From: Pseudisothecium myosuroides
Taxonomy: Eukaryota; Streptophyta; Bryopsida; Hypnales; Lembophyllaceae
Assembly (NCBI GenBank): GCA_951799445.1
Contig: OX637294.1
Location: 25,941,452 to 26,005,451 of the forward strand
Direction: 5' to 3'
DNA length: 64,000 bases
This document shows positions 12,936 through 25,545 of this stretch, piece by piece. The translations under genes were made by a program, and so were the position numbers. The notes under the pieces were generated by a model, which was not told where the DNA came from, ran no database searches, and saw only the letters and a list, made by a program, of their open reading frames with translations. Within the stretch, counting starts at the first letter, position 1; each line of letters starts with the position of its first letter.

Positions 12936-13189
12936 TCTGTTCTGAAAGTGCCAGGCCTCTAAAACCGTTCATTGCACGCAGGTACATTTTTGCGTTCTTC
13001 AATGTACCAATGGTGTACATTTCAGGAGGTGGTTGCTTTTAGTGACCACTGCGTTTCAACTTCAAAAATTTGTAACTAATTTCACAAACGTTTAAAAAAT
13101 ATGGAACAATTTGGGTTAGATGACAATTCCATTTTCCTTCCTAAAAAAATTTACTGAAAATTGTTTCAAGGAGTTTAGCTTCCCCCAAA

Positions 13190-14490
13190 GGCAAACAGTT
13201 CGTTATTGAATTGCCTAATTGTTTGTATTCTAGTGGAATTAGAAAAGAGAATTTGAGATTCTCATCTTATGTCTTTTATGTGCAATATACAAATAAATTA
13301 TGAGTTTTTAAAATGCTAAAAATAAGTATACCTAAATCATCAATAGGTTTTTATAAATAGAAGTTGTACATCTTAGGCAAGAATATGGAAGTTCAAGAAA
13401 GAAATATTTCAAGAAAAGCCAAATATGTCCAAAAAATGATTTTTAAAATTCTAAAGATTCTCATTAAATCAAGCCTTAGGGGTTTCAAAATTCTTTTTAA
13501 TTTTCATCCCTCCTATTTGATATTGCTCTAATAAAACAATCCATTATTTCAATTCTTAAAACAAGTTTATTTTGAAATTTTAGTGAATTTCTTGTTGTTT
13601 CTTGGTATTTTGCTCTTTATAAAAGAGAGAAGTAAAAATGCAAGGTGTATAAGTCTTTTACAAAGTGGATTCGAGTTTTCTTTTGGATGCGGGAATTCCT
13701 AATCCAAGCATCTACATCAAAATAAAATGAGCAAACCAAATTCTACACACTCTAACATTTCTTCAATTTTGAAGTTGGGATACCCTATAGGGATGCAATG
13801 GGGAAAAAAAAACTCAACTTTGAATGCATAGATCCCACAACTGGTAAAGAATTTGACTCTTAACTTTTTCCATACATATTTTGCATGAACATGGAATTAA
13901 GATCCTATAGTTAGAATATTTACATTTTACATCTTTTCCGTTCCAAAATCTTGCCCCAATGGTGACCATTTTTTGCATTTTATGGGTTCAAATTGCAATG
14001 GATTTTCTTGGATTAAACAACTGACCTACTTTTTGGAAGTGATGAATTTCACCACATTGATGGGAATTCTTGTAGCCTCGAAACATACTCCAAGGCCAAT
14101 ATGCGTCTTTTCAAATGACTTAAAAGAGCTCTACATGACAAAAAAAGATTTTTTTTCATGCAAGTATTTTGTTTGGTTTCTTGAACACATTTGAAGAAGA
14201 TGGTACTATTCTAAATTCTTTCATTATTGTGGTAATATTAACTTTTCAACATAAGAAATTGCTTAATCTTTGAAAGACAAGGTATGTTGCAAGCTTAAAT
14301 TGTCAAAATTGTTGATTTCTAGTGCATTCAGCAAATATAAGAATTTTATTTTCAAAAATTCAACCATTCTAAATTTTACTCGGTCACTATGTGAATGAGT
14401 GGAAAAGTTTCATAAACTTTAGATCTATGCATAGATTGTAAGATTATAGTATTTGAAGGTAGAATGAAAAACTATTTGTTCATTGCACAA
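13190..14490. repeat. Interspersed repeat, copy without palindrome insertion
   Basis: The whole stretch aligns with 49200-51790: shared blocks begin ATTGAATTGCCTAATT, then GTGCAATATA, GAATAGAAGTTGTACATCTTA, and end near the ATTATAGTATTTGAAG block. The 49-kb copy is longer because it contains two insertions. At 13361-13372 the uninterrupted sequence AAGTTGTACATC is the unoccupied target of the palindromic element at 49366-50243. There is no coding capacity, and the class of the repeat is unknown. Confidence 0.75.
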
Positions 14491-15094
14491 TATAATCAAT
14501 TAGCGGCGCTGGTGCAATTAGGGAGCCCCAATCATTCTAAAGTCACATTTTCCATGAAGTTATTCTTTATTTGCCCATTTTTGTAGTGTTACCTTCTTTT
14601 GTTTTGCTTCACTAGGGTTGTGCTCATGCACCTTCATTTCACTTTGATTGGAAGCTCAATTGGAAGTCAAAGTGCTTAAAGCAAGTCCTACCTAGAAGGC
14701 CACTTATTGAAGCATACAAAGGAAAAGGTGTCTAGAGCATATAAATGAATTTGTTACTTGGTCGCTTGGAGCAATTTTAGTTAAAGGATAATTACATGGT
14801 TGGAAAGGCTTGGTTGGGGCCATGGATATAGGAGGCAATCTTCATGCAAAGATGGGTTGCTCCCTAGAGATTGAATACTAGTACTATGTTTCACCAATAA
14901 CGACTCCAAGGCTTCCATTTTTGTTTGCAAAGAACATAAATTTTGAACACATGCTTGCCGGTATCATACTTCGAAGCCGACGCCGTCGTCGCCAATGGAG
15001 TTAGTTTCGATTTGATTCAAGCAAGGTGCACCACCCAGCACTCAAGAATTTCCGTTTGTTCGTTACTTTTTTAGTGCTCCTGCCTTAAAAGACT

Positions 15095-15535
15095 ATGGCA
15101 ATGGTGGTTCAAGGCCTCCACTTTTGAAAAGCGACGCCATCCTCCCTCACCATCGATGTTTCTCCTTCTCCTCCCTCCTTGAGTTCGTAGTGCAGGTTCT
15201 TTCTTTCTCCTGCTTGGCTTTCACAATTCAGGTTTTGTATCAAGTAATGTTGGGCTTTAGAGTGGTGAATTTCACCATTAATAAAATACTTTGTCACTCC
15301 CATTCTTCACGAACTCGTCCAACTCTGCAAGCTATTTTATACATCCTAAGGTGGTGGTTAATGGTTTTTCATCGTTGAAAATTGATCATTAGGCTTGGTG
15401 ATTGGAAACTTGTCTTTGTGCTGCCTTAAATTTGCAAATTGTCAGATGGGATTGCAACGCTTTTGCGACCTCTTGTTGATCCTACTGGACCATTGCTAAG
15501 AGAAAGGGGTATTGTTGAGTTTTGATTAGTAAGGA
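15095..15535 (+). pseudogene. Degenerate 5' fragment of the CRR7-like gene
   Basis: This aligns with 25540-25975, that is, exon 1 plus most of the first intron of the CRR7-like gene. The copied start (ATG at 15101) is followed by only eight codons, ending in TGA at 15125-15127, so the leader cannot be translated. Later exons are absent. The copied 5' fragment ends near a GATTAGTAAGG stretch matching position 25970. Confidence 0.75.
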
Positions 15536-17925
15536 TTAGTCAAAAGTCAAATCATTTTTAGTAAAGTACCTTGGTGATAGGTCTCATTCTTTCAGGGTTA
15601 AAACAATCTAAAGCCATCACTTGCGGCCCTTAAAAGTACATTGCTAAGGCTTATTTTTCTCTAGAAGAATTTGTATTGGTTTTAGTAATAAACTACTCCT
15701 AAAAGAACACATTGCATTGCAAAGACCAAAGATTTGCGCTTGAAGCTCTTCTTAAAGAAGTGCATATACATTGAAAGCTAAAGCGAGTGCTATTGAATGC
15801 GATTGGCACAAAACCGAATTGCATCATCAACCCGTTTTCAATCTAGCAAAACTTGTCGTATCGATGGAAGATTTCTCCATTTGCACAAGTAGATCAAGAT
15901 AAGATCTTGGATCCATACCAAGGAACTTCTAAGGTTTTGAACAAGAAGACAATGTGTCGAATGGCAGAGCTCATGTTGGATCAGGGCAATGAAGATGGAA
16001 ACATCTTGTCAAAATTATTAGTCAAGGAAATATAGGAAACCGAAGTTGAAGAAGCCTACATGGATGAGATTTGAAAATACCTAACAAACTTCACAATTTT
16101 TTCCCGAGTTGTATGGCCAATGAGCCAGTTGGTGTTTTGATCCACTACCTACTTTCAAGGCATGGAGCACATTTTGTTCATTTTTTTTTGCTCCAAATAT
16201 CACTAGTTGTTACTTCCTATGTCCCAAAAGGATTTTCTAATTTGAATGTCATGATTTTATAAGGTTGTTTTGGATAGGTCAAAAAAATACTTTCTGTGGC
16301 TAACTTCATTTAAGTTGCAATGAACACATGCAATTCAAACTTTATATTGTTTAAAACTATTATGTCTAGAAATTTAGAAATTTGTATATTTATGAATTTG
16401 TAGAATTTTAATGCGGCAAACTTACAATTTGTCAACTTTTCAATATAATATATTTGGTTTGTTTAATTCTAAATGTTTAAATTTTATATTATTGAATTGA
16501 TAATTTTTATTTCTAATATAGTATTTTTAAATTTAATTATATTCTTATACTTTAAATAAATTGAAATGAAATAATTTTTCTTACCAATTATTTATATTGA
16601 CTAAGCTACCAACAATACAATTTTTTTCTTGAAAGTTGAGCGGACTCAATTATTATAAATAAAATCTCAGGATAAAAGTCATTTGATGCATATATTCTAC
16701 AAAAGTAAAAACATCTACCAAGTTTATCAATGACCTTATCTTTTTTGTCAAATGCTTGAATTGTCATTGCAAGAAATAAGACCTTACATGCCAAAATACA
16801 AAAAAAATTTAAACAATGATAGTAAAACATCTTTGAAGTTCACACTATAAATGGTAGCTTGTTTACTTAGAGTATGCAATCTTCCAAAACCTTAAAGGAC
16901 GAGCCCATGAATATAATTCAAACTTCAAAATCCTTCATTCTACATATCTTCACTATTAAGGCATTAAGAAATTACTTTTTTTTTTCAAAAAAGAAATCAC
17001 ATGTCTTCAATACGTTATAAATTTCTATTTTCATGTAGAATTTTGAATATATTGTAAAATTTAGATGTAAGATTGTTAAAAAATTGCATCAATACACAAT
17101 CTTAAGCTTAAAAAATCTACAAAATAGAAAATTAGGTGTATATAGTTAGAATTTAAAATGCGGTAGCGCATACAAAATTTCCATATCATTCTATATTTAG
17201 TTGTCAACTTTTAACTTCAAAGTGCAATAAATATGTACATTTTCAAGAACTATACAATATCTTCAATTGAATTACAAGTACGAGTAGAAAGCTTCATTTT
17301 GATTGTATTGCTCTAAAGAAAAAATAATAATTTTCGGCATAGAAATCAAGGGTTTAGAACTAAAAAGCAATAGTGCAATAATAAATTATATGGGTATTCA
17401 ATTATTTTAAGACAATGTTTCAAATAAAATAAAATAAAAATTTCAGAAATATAAATCAATCATGTGAATATTTTTTTAACAAAGTTACACTTATAAAACT
17501 AAATGAAAAATCATCAATTCTATGTTGTGAACTTTTTTGGTCTTTGCCATCATTCTAGTGTTAAATCACAAATTGCAAATGCATTCATAAAATAATAAGT
17601 AAGCCTTTTGTATATATGTCAAGCCAAAAGTTTTAAGTGCATCTACATATAATTTAAAGATGTAAAATACTTATTAGTCCAATAAAGAACTACATTTAAT
17701 AAGAGAACACTATAATATATAAATTCATTTACAATACATATTAAAATGACATGTTCATTATGTCCTAATAGATTACATATTGTGTTCTCTCATTATTCAA
17801 ATACAAATGTAGGATTGGATTTGCAAATTTTTATCAATCCAACATGAACATTCAGCAAGAGACCACAATATTTACACCAAACTTTCATATTGAATTGATG
17901 TTTGTGTAGTAGATGGGACTATGTA
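15536..17925. other. AT-rich intergenic DNA
   Basis: A 60-codon ORF at 15853-16035 has no recognisable family; sequence upstream of it in other frames is broken by stops, so it may be the remnant of a transposon or gene. The rest is very AT-rich with no feature I can support. Confidence 0.4.
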
Positions 17926-17929
17926 CTAT

Positions 17930-18840
17930 GGGTCAAATCACACTCAAAGGTACCAGAAAAGGGGTCAGACGCATTGAAATCTGCAATGTATCTTCTTTGA
18001 AGCTATTATTTTTTAAAGCTAATCTATTAAATTTAGTCATTTTAGTCCTTTTCTACTAGTAGTTCAAGTCATATTAAGACTAATATTTTTTACTCATAGA
18101 TAAATCTAAATTTATCTACTAAAGTTTCAATTGAAGTTTAGATGTCAACCTGTTAGATTTTTCAATGGTAGAAAAGGAGTCTAATTTCTAATAAATAATA
18201 TTGTGATTGAATTCAAAAAAATCATGTGTATAAATATTCATAAAAGAGAGTAGAAAAGGACTCTTTTGCTATAATTTTAATATTTTTTTCATTTTCTATA
18301 ATATTCAGAAGTAAAAACATGTGAACGTCTTTTTTAATACAAAAATTAATCTAAATGATGATTGTGATAGATCAAAAAGTGTTTATATTATTCACATTGA
18401 GGGTCCTATGAAATCTATTTTTGGAATTGAATGTTTAATTTTTTTTAAAGATTAAATCAAAAATTTGTCAAAAATAAATAAATTGATTAAAAAATTATAT
18501 TATTTTTAGTTCAAAATTTAATCACTATAAATTCTTTTTCATAGTTGTATGTTTTGAAACTTAAAAAAATTTGGATTAAAAAATCTATTTAAAATGCTAT
18601 ATTGTAATAAAGATACTAAATTTAGCCTTAAAATTGATGATTTATGTCTTTTGAAAGATTTTTTTAATGAAATTTTTTCTTCATCCCTTTCAAGGGATGC
18701 ATTGCTATATTATTCATCCATATATTTTTTTCAAATAATGACAACATTAAAGTAATTGAGAGCTTCAAAAGTTTAGAAAAGGACTCAAGTCTTATCCTAC
18801 AAAAGTAATTCCAATGGTACCTTTGAGTGTGGTTTGACCG
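17930..18840. mobile_element. Candidate DNA transposon with 26-bp inverted ends
   Basis: Left end GGGTCAAATCACACTCAAAG and the reverse complement of the right end, CGGTCAAACCACACTCAAAG, match over about 26 bp and continue into GGTACCA. CTAT lies immediately outside both ends (17926-17929 and 18841-18844), a possible 4-bp target duplication. The 911-bp interior is AT-rich with no ORF. The superfamily is not clear. Confidence 0.5.
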
Positions 18841-19498
18841 CTATGTTCTTTTGTGAAATCTATACATATAAGGACTAATGATATAAATTTTCTTCAATGA
18901 AATATGAACATTCATCATAGTATAACCCACAAATGCACTAATTTACTACACAAATCTCATATCATAATGACATTTGTATCATGGATTAGTAATATGTGGA
19001 GAATACTTTTGTGGAATCCATATATGCAAATTTAAAGATACAAATTTGCATTGGTGGCTAAGATAACCATGTCCACAACTTCAATTTGATAAGCAACTCT
19101 TAAAAGAAGATTCTTCATTTACGTACTCAATTCTTTATCTAGACACATAGTTCTTGGAATATGTGCGCAAAAGATGTACTAGCTCATTTTAAGTCACTTA
19201 ATATCAACCAAAGTAGTGCACTACTAAAACAAGGGAGAGAAATGAAGTGGTATGTTGGGAAAAAGAGCTTGATATATACTAATAAAAATTCTCAAGATTG
19301 TTGAGTTGGAGAAGACATGCAAACACCAAACGATGTACCTATGATGACAAAAACGATGCGTTGAATAGACACGCCTATTATTAGGATGTTTGCAGGAATA
19401 TGGATGATAATTAAGGCTACTCATATAGCCAGGCATTCACAAATATCTCTATGTGTCTTCAATGAACATGTCAATTAAATGTTTCTACCAACTTTCAA

Positions 19499-19738
19499 GA
19501 TCTTATTGCACCGGCGGAGACAGAAAATCCAGCCGCATAGTCATCCTGCAGTCACCCACGTGACTTCGGGATGAACAGTGAACGACGGTGGAGCTTCGTC
19601 CACTGTATTTTGTTTACAGCAGTCCCGCCCCGCTGACGTGGATGGAACAAATTCCATCATAAAGGCCGCAATCATGCATTGTGACTATGTGTCACTTCAT
19701 GGTGACTATGTCGCAACTTCCGCGTGACTACTAGAATA
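19499..19738. mobile_element. GC-rich 240-bp insert between 14-bp direct repeats
   Basis: The 14-bp sequence CTACCAACTTTCAA occurs at 19485-19498 and again at 19739-19752, exactly bracketing a 240-bp segment much richer in G+C than its surroundings. The segment contains repeated GTGACTA words. A 14-bp direct repeat suits target-primed retrotransposition or a microhomology duplication, but there is no poly-A or tRNA-like head, so the class is unknown. Confidence 0.5.
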
Positions 19739-19904
19739 CTACCAACTTTCAAAGGTTAAGGTTTTCTTTATCTTGGCTTGTATTCTTTTTCCTTTTTGTT
19801 GTTTCTGTCTTTTTTCTTTTTTTGATCTTTTTGCAACACAAGACTAAGTGTTTCATAACTTTCACCTTTTTTCTAACCTTCCATTTTTGAAATAACTTGC
19901 TCTT

Positions 19905-20930
19905 CCTTTCTTTGATCTCCTCTTTTCTTTTTGATCTCCTTTTCCATTTATTATTTTGTTTTATATACCTAAAAGAAATTACATTTCTAGTGCTTCCAAG
20001 TTTTTGGGCATTTTTTTTACTTTGTACTTCTCTTTGCCACTCTCTCTTATACATTTTGAAAATGACCACCTCTATTTATTATATTATTTCTTTTCTTTTT
20101 TGGAAATGACCATTTTAGTACTTCTAATTTTTTTTCCTAGAATTTGCTTCACTATGCTCTTTTATACATTTTTGCCATATCCTCTTTTGTTTAATATTTT
20201 GTTTCATTTCTGAATTGGAAATTATCATTCTATTACTTCCAATTTTTTTGGGCTTTTCTTTGGCTCTTCATTTTTTTTACTACTCTTTCTTATATATTTT
20301 TGCCAATTCCTCTTCTATATGTTATTATTTTTTTCCTTTTTAGAAATGATTGTTTTAGTACTCTCTATTTTGGGGGGCTTTTAAAAGAGAATATATTCAT
20401 TTTCTCTACTCTCTTTTATACTTTTTTTTAATCTCCTCTTTCATTCATTATTTGGTTTCATTTCCTCTTGGAATAACTATTCCAGTAATTCCAAATTTAT
20501 GAACTTATTTTCTTTGATCTCTCTTGCAATTTTTTCTAACCCTCTCTTTTATTCATTATTTTATTTTATGTTGTTCCCAAAAATGACCGAGGTAGTACCC
20601 TATGTGAAGGTCAGATTCGGACATAAATTAAGTAGTTCTTGAGATGTTTGAATATTTGAAAATATTACAAGTGAAATTTTTGGAAGATTACATGTGAATT
20701 TCTGGAATATCCTAGAATATACCACCTGCCGAACCCATTTGCACGCCAAAAGTAAAGTTTTCCGGCACTCAGGTGCCGAATCAGACCTTCACGTACAGTA
20801 CTTCTAATTTTTTTTTTCCTTTTTTCTCTTTGGATTTATTTTCTCTACTCTCTTATAAAATTTTTTGATCCTCTCTTTCAAGTATTACTTTATTTAATTT
20901 AATTTCTAGAAAGGACCGCATCATTACTTC
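19905..20930. repeat. Pyrimidine-rich tandem array, about 120-bp period
   Basis: Roughly seven diverged units each contain GAAATGACCATTTTAGTACT followed by TTCTAATTTTTT and CTCTCTTATACATTTT. Some ORFs in the array (for example 19897-20109) are Phe/Leu-rich by-products of base composition. One unit carries the MITE at 20599-20796. Confidence 0.6.
20599..20796. mobile_element. 198-bp MITE with 5-bp target duplication AGTAC
   Basis: Inverted ends share GTGAAGGTC(A/T)GATTCGG. AGTAC lies directly outside both ends (20594-20598 and 20797-20801). The neighbouring array units read TTTAGTACTTCTAATT without the insert, serving as unoccupied sites. No coding capacity. Confidence 0.7.
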
Positions 20931-20949
20931 TAATTTTGTTTTCTACTGC

Positions 20950-21075
20950 ATAATGACTTCTTAAGACTGCAAAATGTCTTCCTAAGACCGCTAAATCACT
21001 TCCTCAGACTACATAATGACTTTCTAAGACTACAAAATGACTTCTTGAGACTGCAGAATGACTTCTTAGGCTCCT
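20950..21075. repeat. 22-bp minisatellite
   Basis: About six imperfect copies of a unit resembling AATGACTTCTTAAGACTGCA occur head to tail. They lie in the right part of the CACTA-like region and share the AATGAC word with its right subterminal segment, so they may be subterminal transposase-binding repeats. Confidence 0.6.
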
Positions 21076-22361
21076 ACTTTAATACTGCTTCATCGCCCTA
21101 TGCATTGTGAATTTGTGATGCATTGTGCAATTTTCAAACATCCTATATACCTTTCATCACACTTTCCTTGCATCTATAGTACATTTTCATGTACGCCATA
21201 TATAACAAGGATGGACAAAATTCAAAAAGGATGTTAGAAAATGTCAAAGAAAATATCCGTTCCAATTTCTTTCTCAAATTAGTCCATAACTTTTGATTTG
21301 AGATTTGAAATCTAAAACGGATTTTTGGAGATGAAAGTGAGATTGATTTTCCAACTTCTTTTAGTTCCAAATTTTTAGAAAAAAATGAATCTACTATGCC
21401 TAAATGAGGTCTAAAACATTACTTGTAATTTAATTCCTGCGTTTTACATATCCCACATGGTTTGTCTTGCTTCCTACCACCCCACTTGTATAAAAGGCTT
21501 GTCATTTCATCTCTTCCTACTCACATTCTAAGTGGCTTCGGAAGCCTCGTGGCACACATGCCAAATATGGTGTATGACATATAAAGTATGGCATGTGGTG
21601 TATAATGTATTGTATAAGGCATATGGTGTATGGTGTATTATGAATGGTGTATTGTTGTGAAATTTTGAATGTACTCATATGTGATTATAGAATGACTATT
21701 TCCCATGCAATTGTTATTACATTCTTTTTTGCATACATTCCCACAATTTGAAAATGATAGGAAAATGACTTTCTACATTCTTGGGGATTGATTAGAATCT
21801 AAATCGATGTCACTTAAAAAAGACTACGAAATGACATGTTGCTTGGCAGTCTACCAAAATGGCGTAAAATGACTACATAATGACTCTTAAATAACTACAA
21901 AATGACTTCCAAACAACGTCTGACGTCGACGTCCACGTCAGATGTGTAAAGGGTCTGTTGTGATTTGACAATAACTTCTAAATGACTTCTGACGTGAACG
22001 TCCACGTCAAATGTATAAGGGGTTTGACGTGACTACGACATGACTACAACATGACTGGCCACGTGGCTGTCCACGTAGGTCTTAATGTGTGGCACTTCCA
22101 CGTGTCAGCCCAAGAGTAGTTTCCTTAACCCCTCTCTTTCTTTATCACTTGAAAGGAAGTGCTCTTTCATCCACTTTGTCATCCGTCGGACTTCATTGTT
22201 GGTGATATTAAAAACCGCAGTACTGTTGTATATAAACAACTTGTCCGAAATGACTCCGGAATGATTCTAGGGCCCTCAAATCACGTTACAGTCACTTGTG
22301 CTAAAATGACTGCCAAACAATTGTATATCGCAGTCCTGGACATGGCCACTTTCTTGTAGTG

Positions 22362-24448
22362 TTAGCTTTCTCAATTGCCCAATTCAGATTATTTGCCCAA
22401 TCCATACTAACGATTATGATGGATTTAGGATAATTTGCAAAGATGCAATATCCATGTGTAAAGAAACTATTTCTAAGACAAGGAATTGCATTCGTAAAAA
22501 CAAGCAATTAATTTGAATGATAAAATGTGGAATTTTACATTACAAAAAATTTGTTTGGGAAAGTAAAAATTGCAACACCTAAAAAAAATTCAATATATCA
22601 GAGATGGCTAGTTTTCCTCTTTTCTAATTGCTCCAATTGCTAGTGGTACAAGAATATGTCAAATAATGGCTATTTTTTTTAAAGTTGTAGAAAAATATTT
22701 GTTTTGAAATCTTATAAAATGAACAATTCCTTCAATTCTTTTATTGAATGTTATACTTTTCAATAGAATGCAAGTTACACATAAACAAATAAAATTGTCA
22801 CTAAGACTGAAGAAAATTGACCCCTATTTGCTACAAATAAGATTGCCCAATGGCAATGTTAGTGTTTTACATGATACAACACAAACAATCCATTTTAGAA
22901 GTAAAGGATAGAATGAAAAATAATTGTAGCAAGTTGTAAAAAGCACCACAAAGTTGATGATGCCTAGGCTTCACCTTACAGCAAGTGCTGTACATCAGGG
23001 AGCACAATCTAGTGCAAAACTTCAAAGTCAAGGTGAAGTTTTTGGATTTGAACCGCAAAGCATGCTTAATCTCATGAAAATTAAGGAAAGAACATTAATG
23101 GTGAGGGTACTATCCACCGATTCTAACTCAAACATTCCCTTGCTTGCCAACCTTGCCAACACTTTTCCAAAAGTCAATAGCTTCTTTATAAAGGAAATTC
23201 TCCAAGGAAAAGTACATTTGGACAAATATGCGCACAACAAAGGAAAAATGTTTGCCACGCCTATTTTTCTAGTAAGACTTAACGAACTTTAAAGTTGAGA
23301 AGCACCTGTCATCCTCAATTGGCGTAGAACCAAACAATGTTAGTCTATGTCAACTACTTTGGAATGTTCCAAAATGAGCTTACTCAAGTGCCATGATTGT
23401 GAGAGGTTCCGCTAAAGTTTGATGATTAGATTGATGTAGAAGAGCAGTGCACATGCAACCTCACAATTGACTTTCATTGACACTTGAAATAAACCTTGTT
23501 GGTTTTCTAAATTGGATGCTAAAAGCATCTTAGGGGCAATATAAGACCTCTTTCCTTTATACAAAGTTTGTCTTTAGTTTACAATTTTTGTATGAGTATA
23601 GAATTTTTTGAGTAGTGACAAATGTTGTGCAAAGCTTTTTTTGCCCCCTCTTGCTTCTAGTAATGTAGATTAATGATCCTGAAGGCATCAAGAAATTCTT
23701 GTTGTTGTAATATTAGAGTCAAACTTGAATATACACCACTAGTGAATGGGGACTTTATGAGGTGACTCAATTTTTTGTCCTTCTTTTCACATGTTGTTCA
23801 TTGGTCCCCCATGGTCACTCAATTGTTGCCTAAGCTTAGTTGTAGTGACACAATTTTCCAATTAACTTGAGAATTAACTAACTGGCAATTACAATGTGCT
23901 TGTAAATTTTATTTTGTACCCCTATACCTATATATGTTTTGGAAGTTGTTTTCACTGCAATTGATATGGGATATTAATACTATATCCAATACCAATACCT
24001 GTGTCTATATACCATAAATCGTATAAATGGATACAATGTCAGAACTACAACCAATGTTGAATAGTATATCCTTGTGATAAATAGTTTAAACCATATTAAT
24101 TAACAATTTCTATGAATTGACTACCTATGGACACAATATGATCATACTCATAATTTACGCAAACTGAACCCTCCACCAAGGATTAAAGTTATTTCTTTCT
24201 CTCTGCAAATCCATTTCACTCCAAATTGGAAGTAAGGAGTTACTGTACTACACCAAGTTTCCTAAAATAAAATAGGTAATTACAAAGCAAGCCAAATTAT
24301 AAAAAATAATTGTTGGTTAGATCTTACCAAGCCGTAGGCAGCATGGCTGATATTGACCTGCAATTATTTTTTATGACTTGGCCTACTTTGAAATTACTAG
24401 ACATAATCTCAATGTGGGAGAGTTGAGCTGTTTGACTTCTTTGATTGC
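22362..24448. other. AT-rich intergenic DNA, no supported gene
   Basis: The longest plus-strand ORF (22954-23292, 112 codons) and its antisense partner show no family features and no codon-level reason to trust them. Nothing else is recognised. Confidence 0.4.
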
Positions 24449-25389
24449 TTAACCCCTAAAAGCCCGTTGTCCCTTCGGGGGACAAATGCGTTTTTGGGCA
24501 AGTACCTATGGGCTGAAATTGTGTTCTGATTTTTTGAAATTTTTTTTGGAGATAGAAAAAACTGATAAGCTTTATGGGAATATAAATTTTCTCTCAATCA
24601 GTGCCCTGGAAAAAAAGTTATGACCAAATAAGCTCAAAACAAGGGACGGGGGGCAACCCTGGCAGCAAAAAAAAAGGGACAAAAATTTGAATTTTTTTTT
24701 TTAATATTTTTTTTCTCATAGATTATATTTTTTTCTATCTGGAAAGCTTTGATTCATTTCATTTGGATTTGTTATGAGGAAGTTATGGACATTCTTGTTT
24801 TTCGGGCAGTTAGAGCATCTTCTTGAAAAAAATAACTTGTAGGATTCATTTTGGAATGCATTTTTTGTAATTTTTCATTTTTTTTTTTGTAATGGTTTAG
24901 TTTACTTGCTAGAACAATCTCACCATTGGGATTAGTGCATTTTAATTCCATCTAAAATATATGAATATTTTAGATTTTCCTTCTATCTTGTACCTACTTC
25001 TACTTAACAATTTTTTTAAGAATGATAATTAATTTTTTTTGGATTTTATTTTTTCCCCTAGACTCTTAATTCAATTCTCCACTATAAAGATTTAAAGCTC
25101 AAAACGCTGTAGTGCAAAAAATTTAAGTTAAAAATGTTTAAAGTCAAAAAATCTGGTCCCGCAATGTGCTGAAAAACTTGTTTTTTTCACTTTAAACGCA
25201 GATATCTTGCGATTTGTGTGGTCAAAAATTCTGAAATTTTTTCCACACATTCTCATACCAATTAGGTGTAAAATCCTACGGTTAGATGTGAAAAAAAAAC
25301 AATTTTAATTTTTTTTTACTTTTTGCTATAGAAATGGCAGTTTTCAGTGTTTTTTGGCAGAAAAAAGACCTTGGGCCTTTAGGGGCCAA
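24449..25389. mobile_element. TTAA-type piggyBac-like MITE, copy 2
   Basis: TTAA at 24449-24452 is followed by CCCCTAAAAG; the other end is CCTTTAGGGG at 25376-25385 followed by CCAA, one TTAA having decayed by two transitions. The interior is the same family as the copy at 1998-2928 in the opposite orientation. About 940 bp, no ORF. Confidence 0.8.
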
Positions 25390-25545
25390 TCAAAACATGC
25401 CACAACTGCAAAACTCTCTTGCGTTTAGATTGTGTACATAATACATTTATTTCAAGTGGTGATTTGGGGATGCACATACCTTATCAGAAAACCACGAGTT
25501 GCGAATTGGAGAAATTGCAAGCGGTTTAGACGAAAGAACTCGGCA

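Larger units (their letters stand above)
19219..22361. mobile_element. Probable CACTA-type element region, left end uncertain
   Basis: The right end is CTTTCTTGTAGTG, the reverse complement of a standard CACTACAAGAAAG terminus. Inside it are dense subterminal words of the type AAATGAC/GTCATTT and GACGTGAC, as expected of CACTA subterminal repeats. A possible left end CACTACTAAAACAAG lies at 19219, but the adjacent trinucleotides (GTG and TTA) do not match as a 3-bp duplication, so left-end assignment is weak. The interior holds a pyrimidine-rich tandem array and smaller insertions but no transposase ORF, implying a non-autonomous element. Confidence 0.45.

Noticed and set aside
22954..23292. 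112-codon ORF
   Set aside because: No recognisable domain, and an overlapping antisense ORF of similar length suggests chance.
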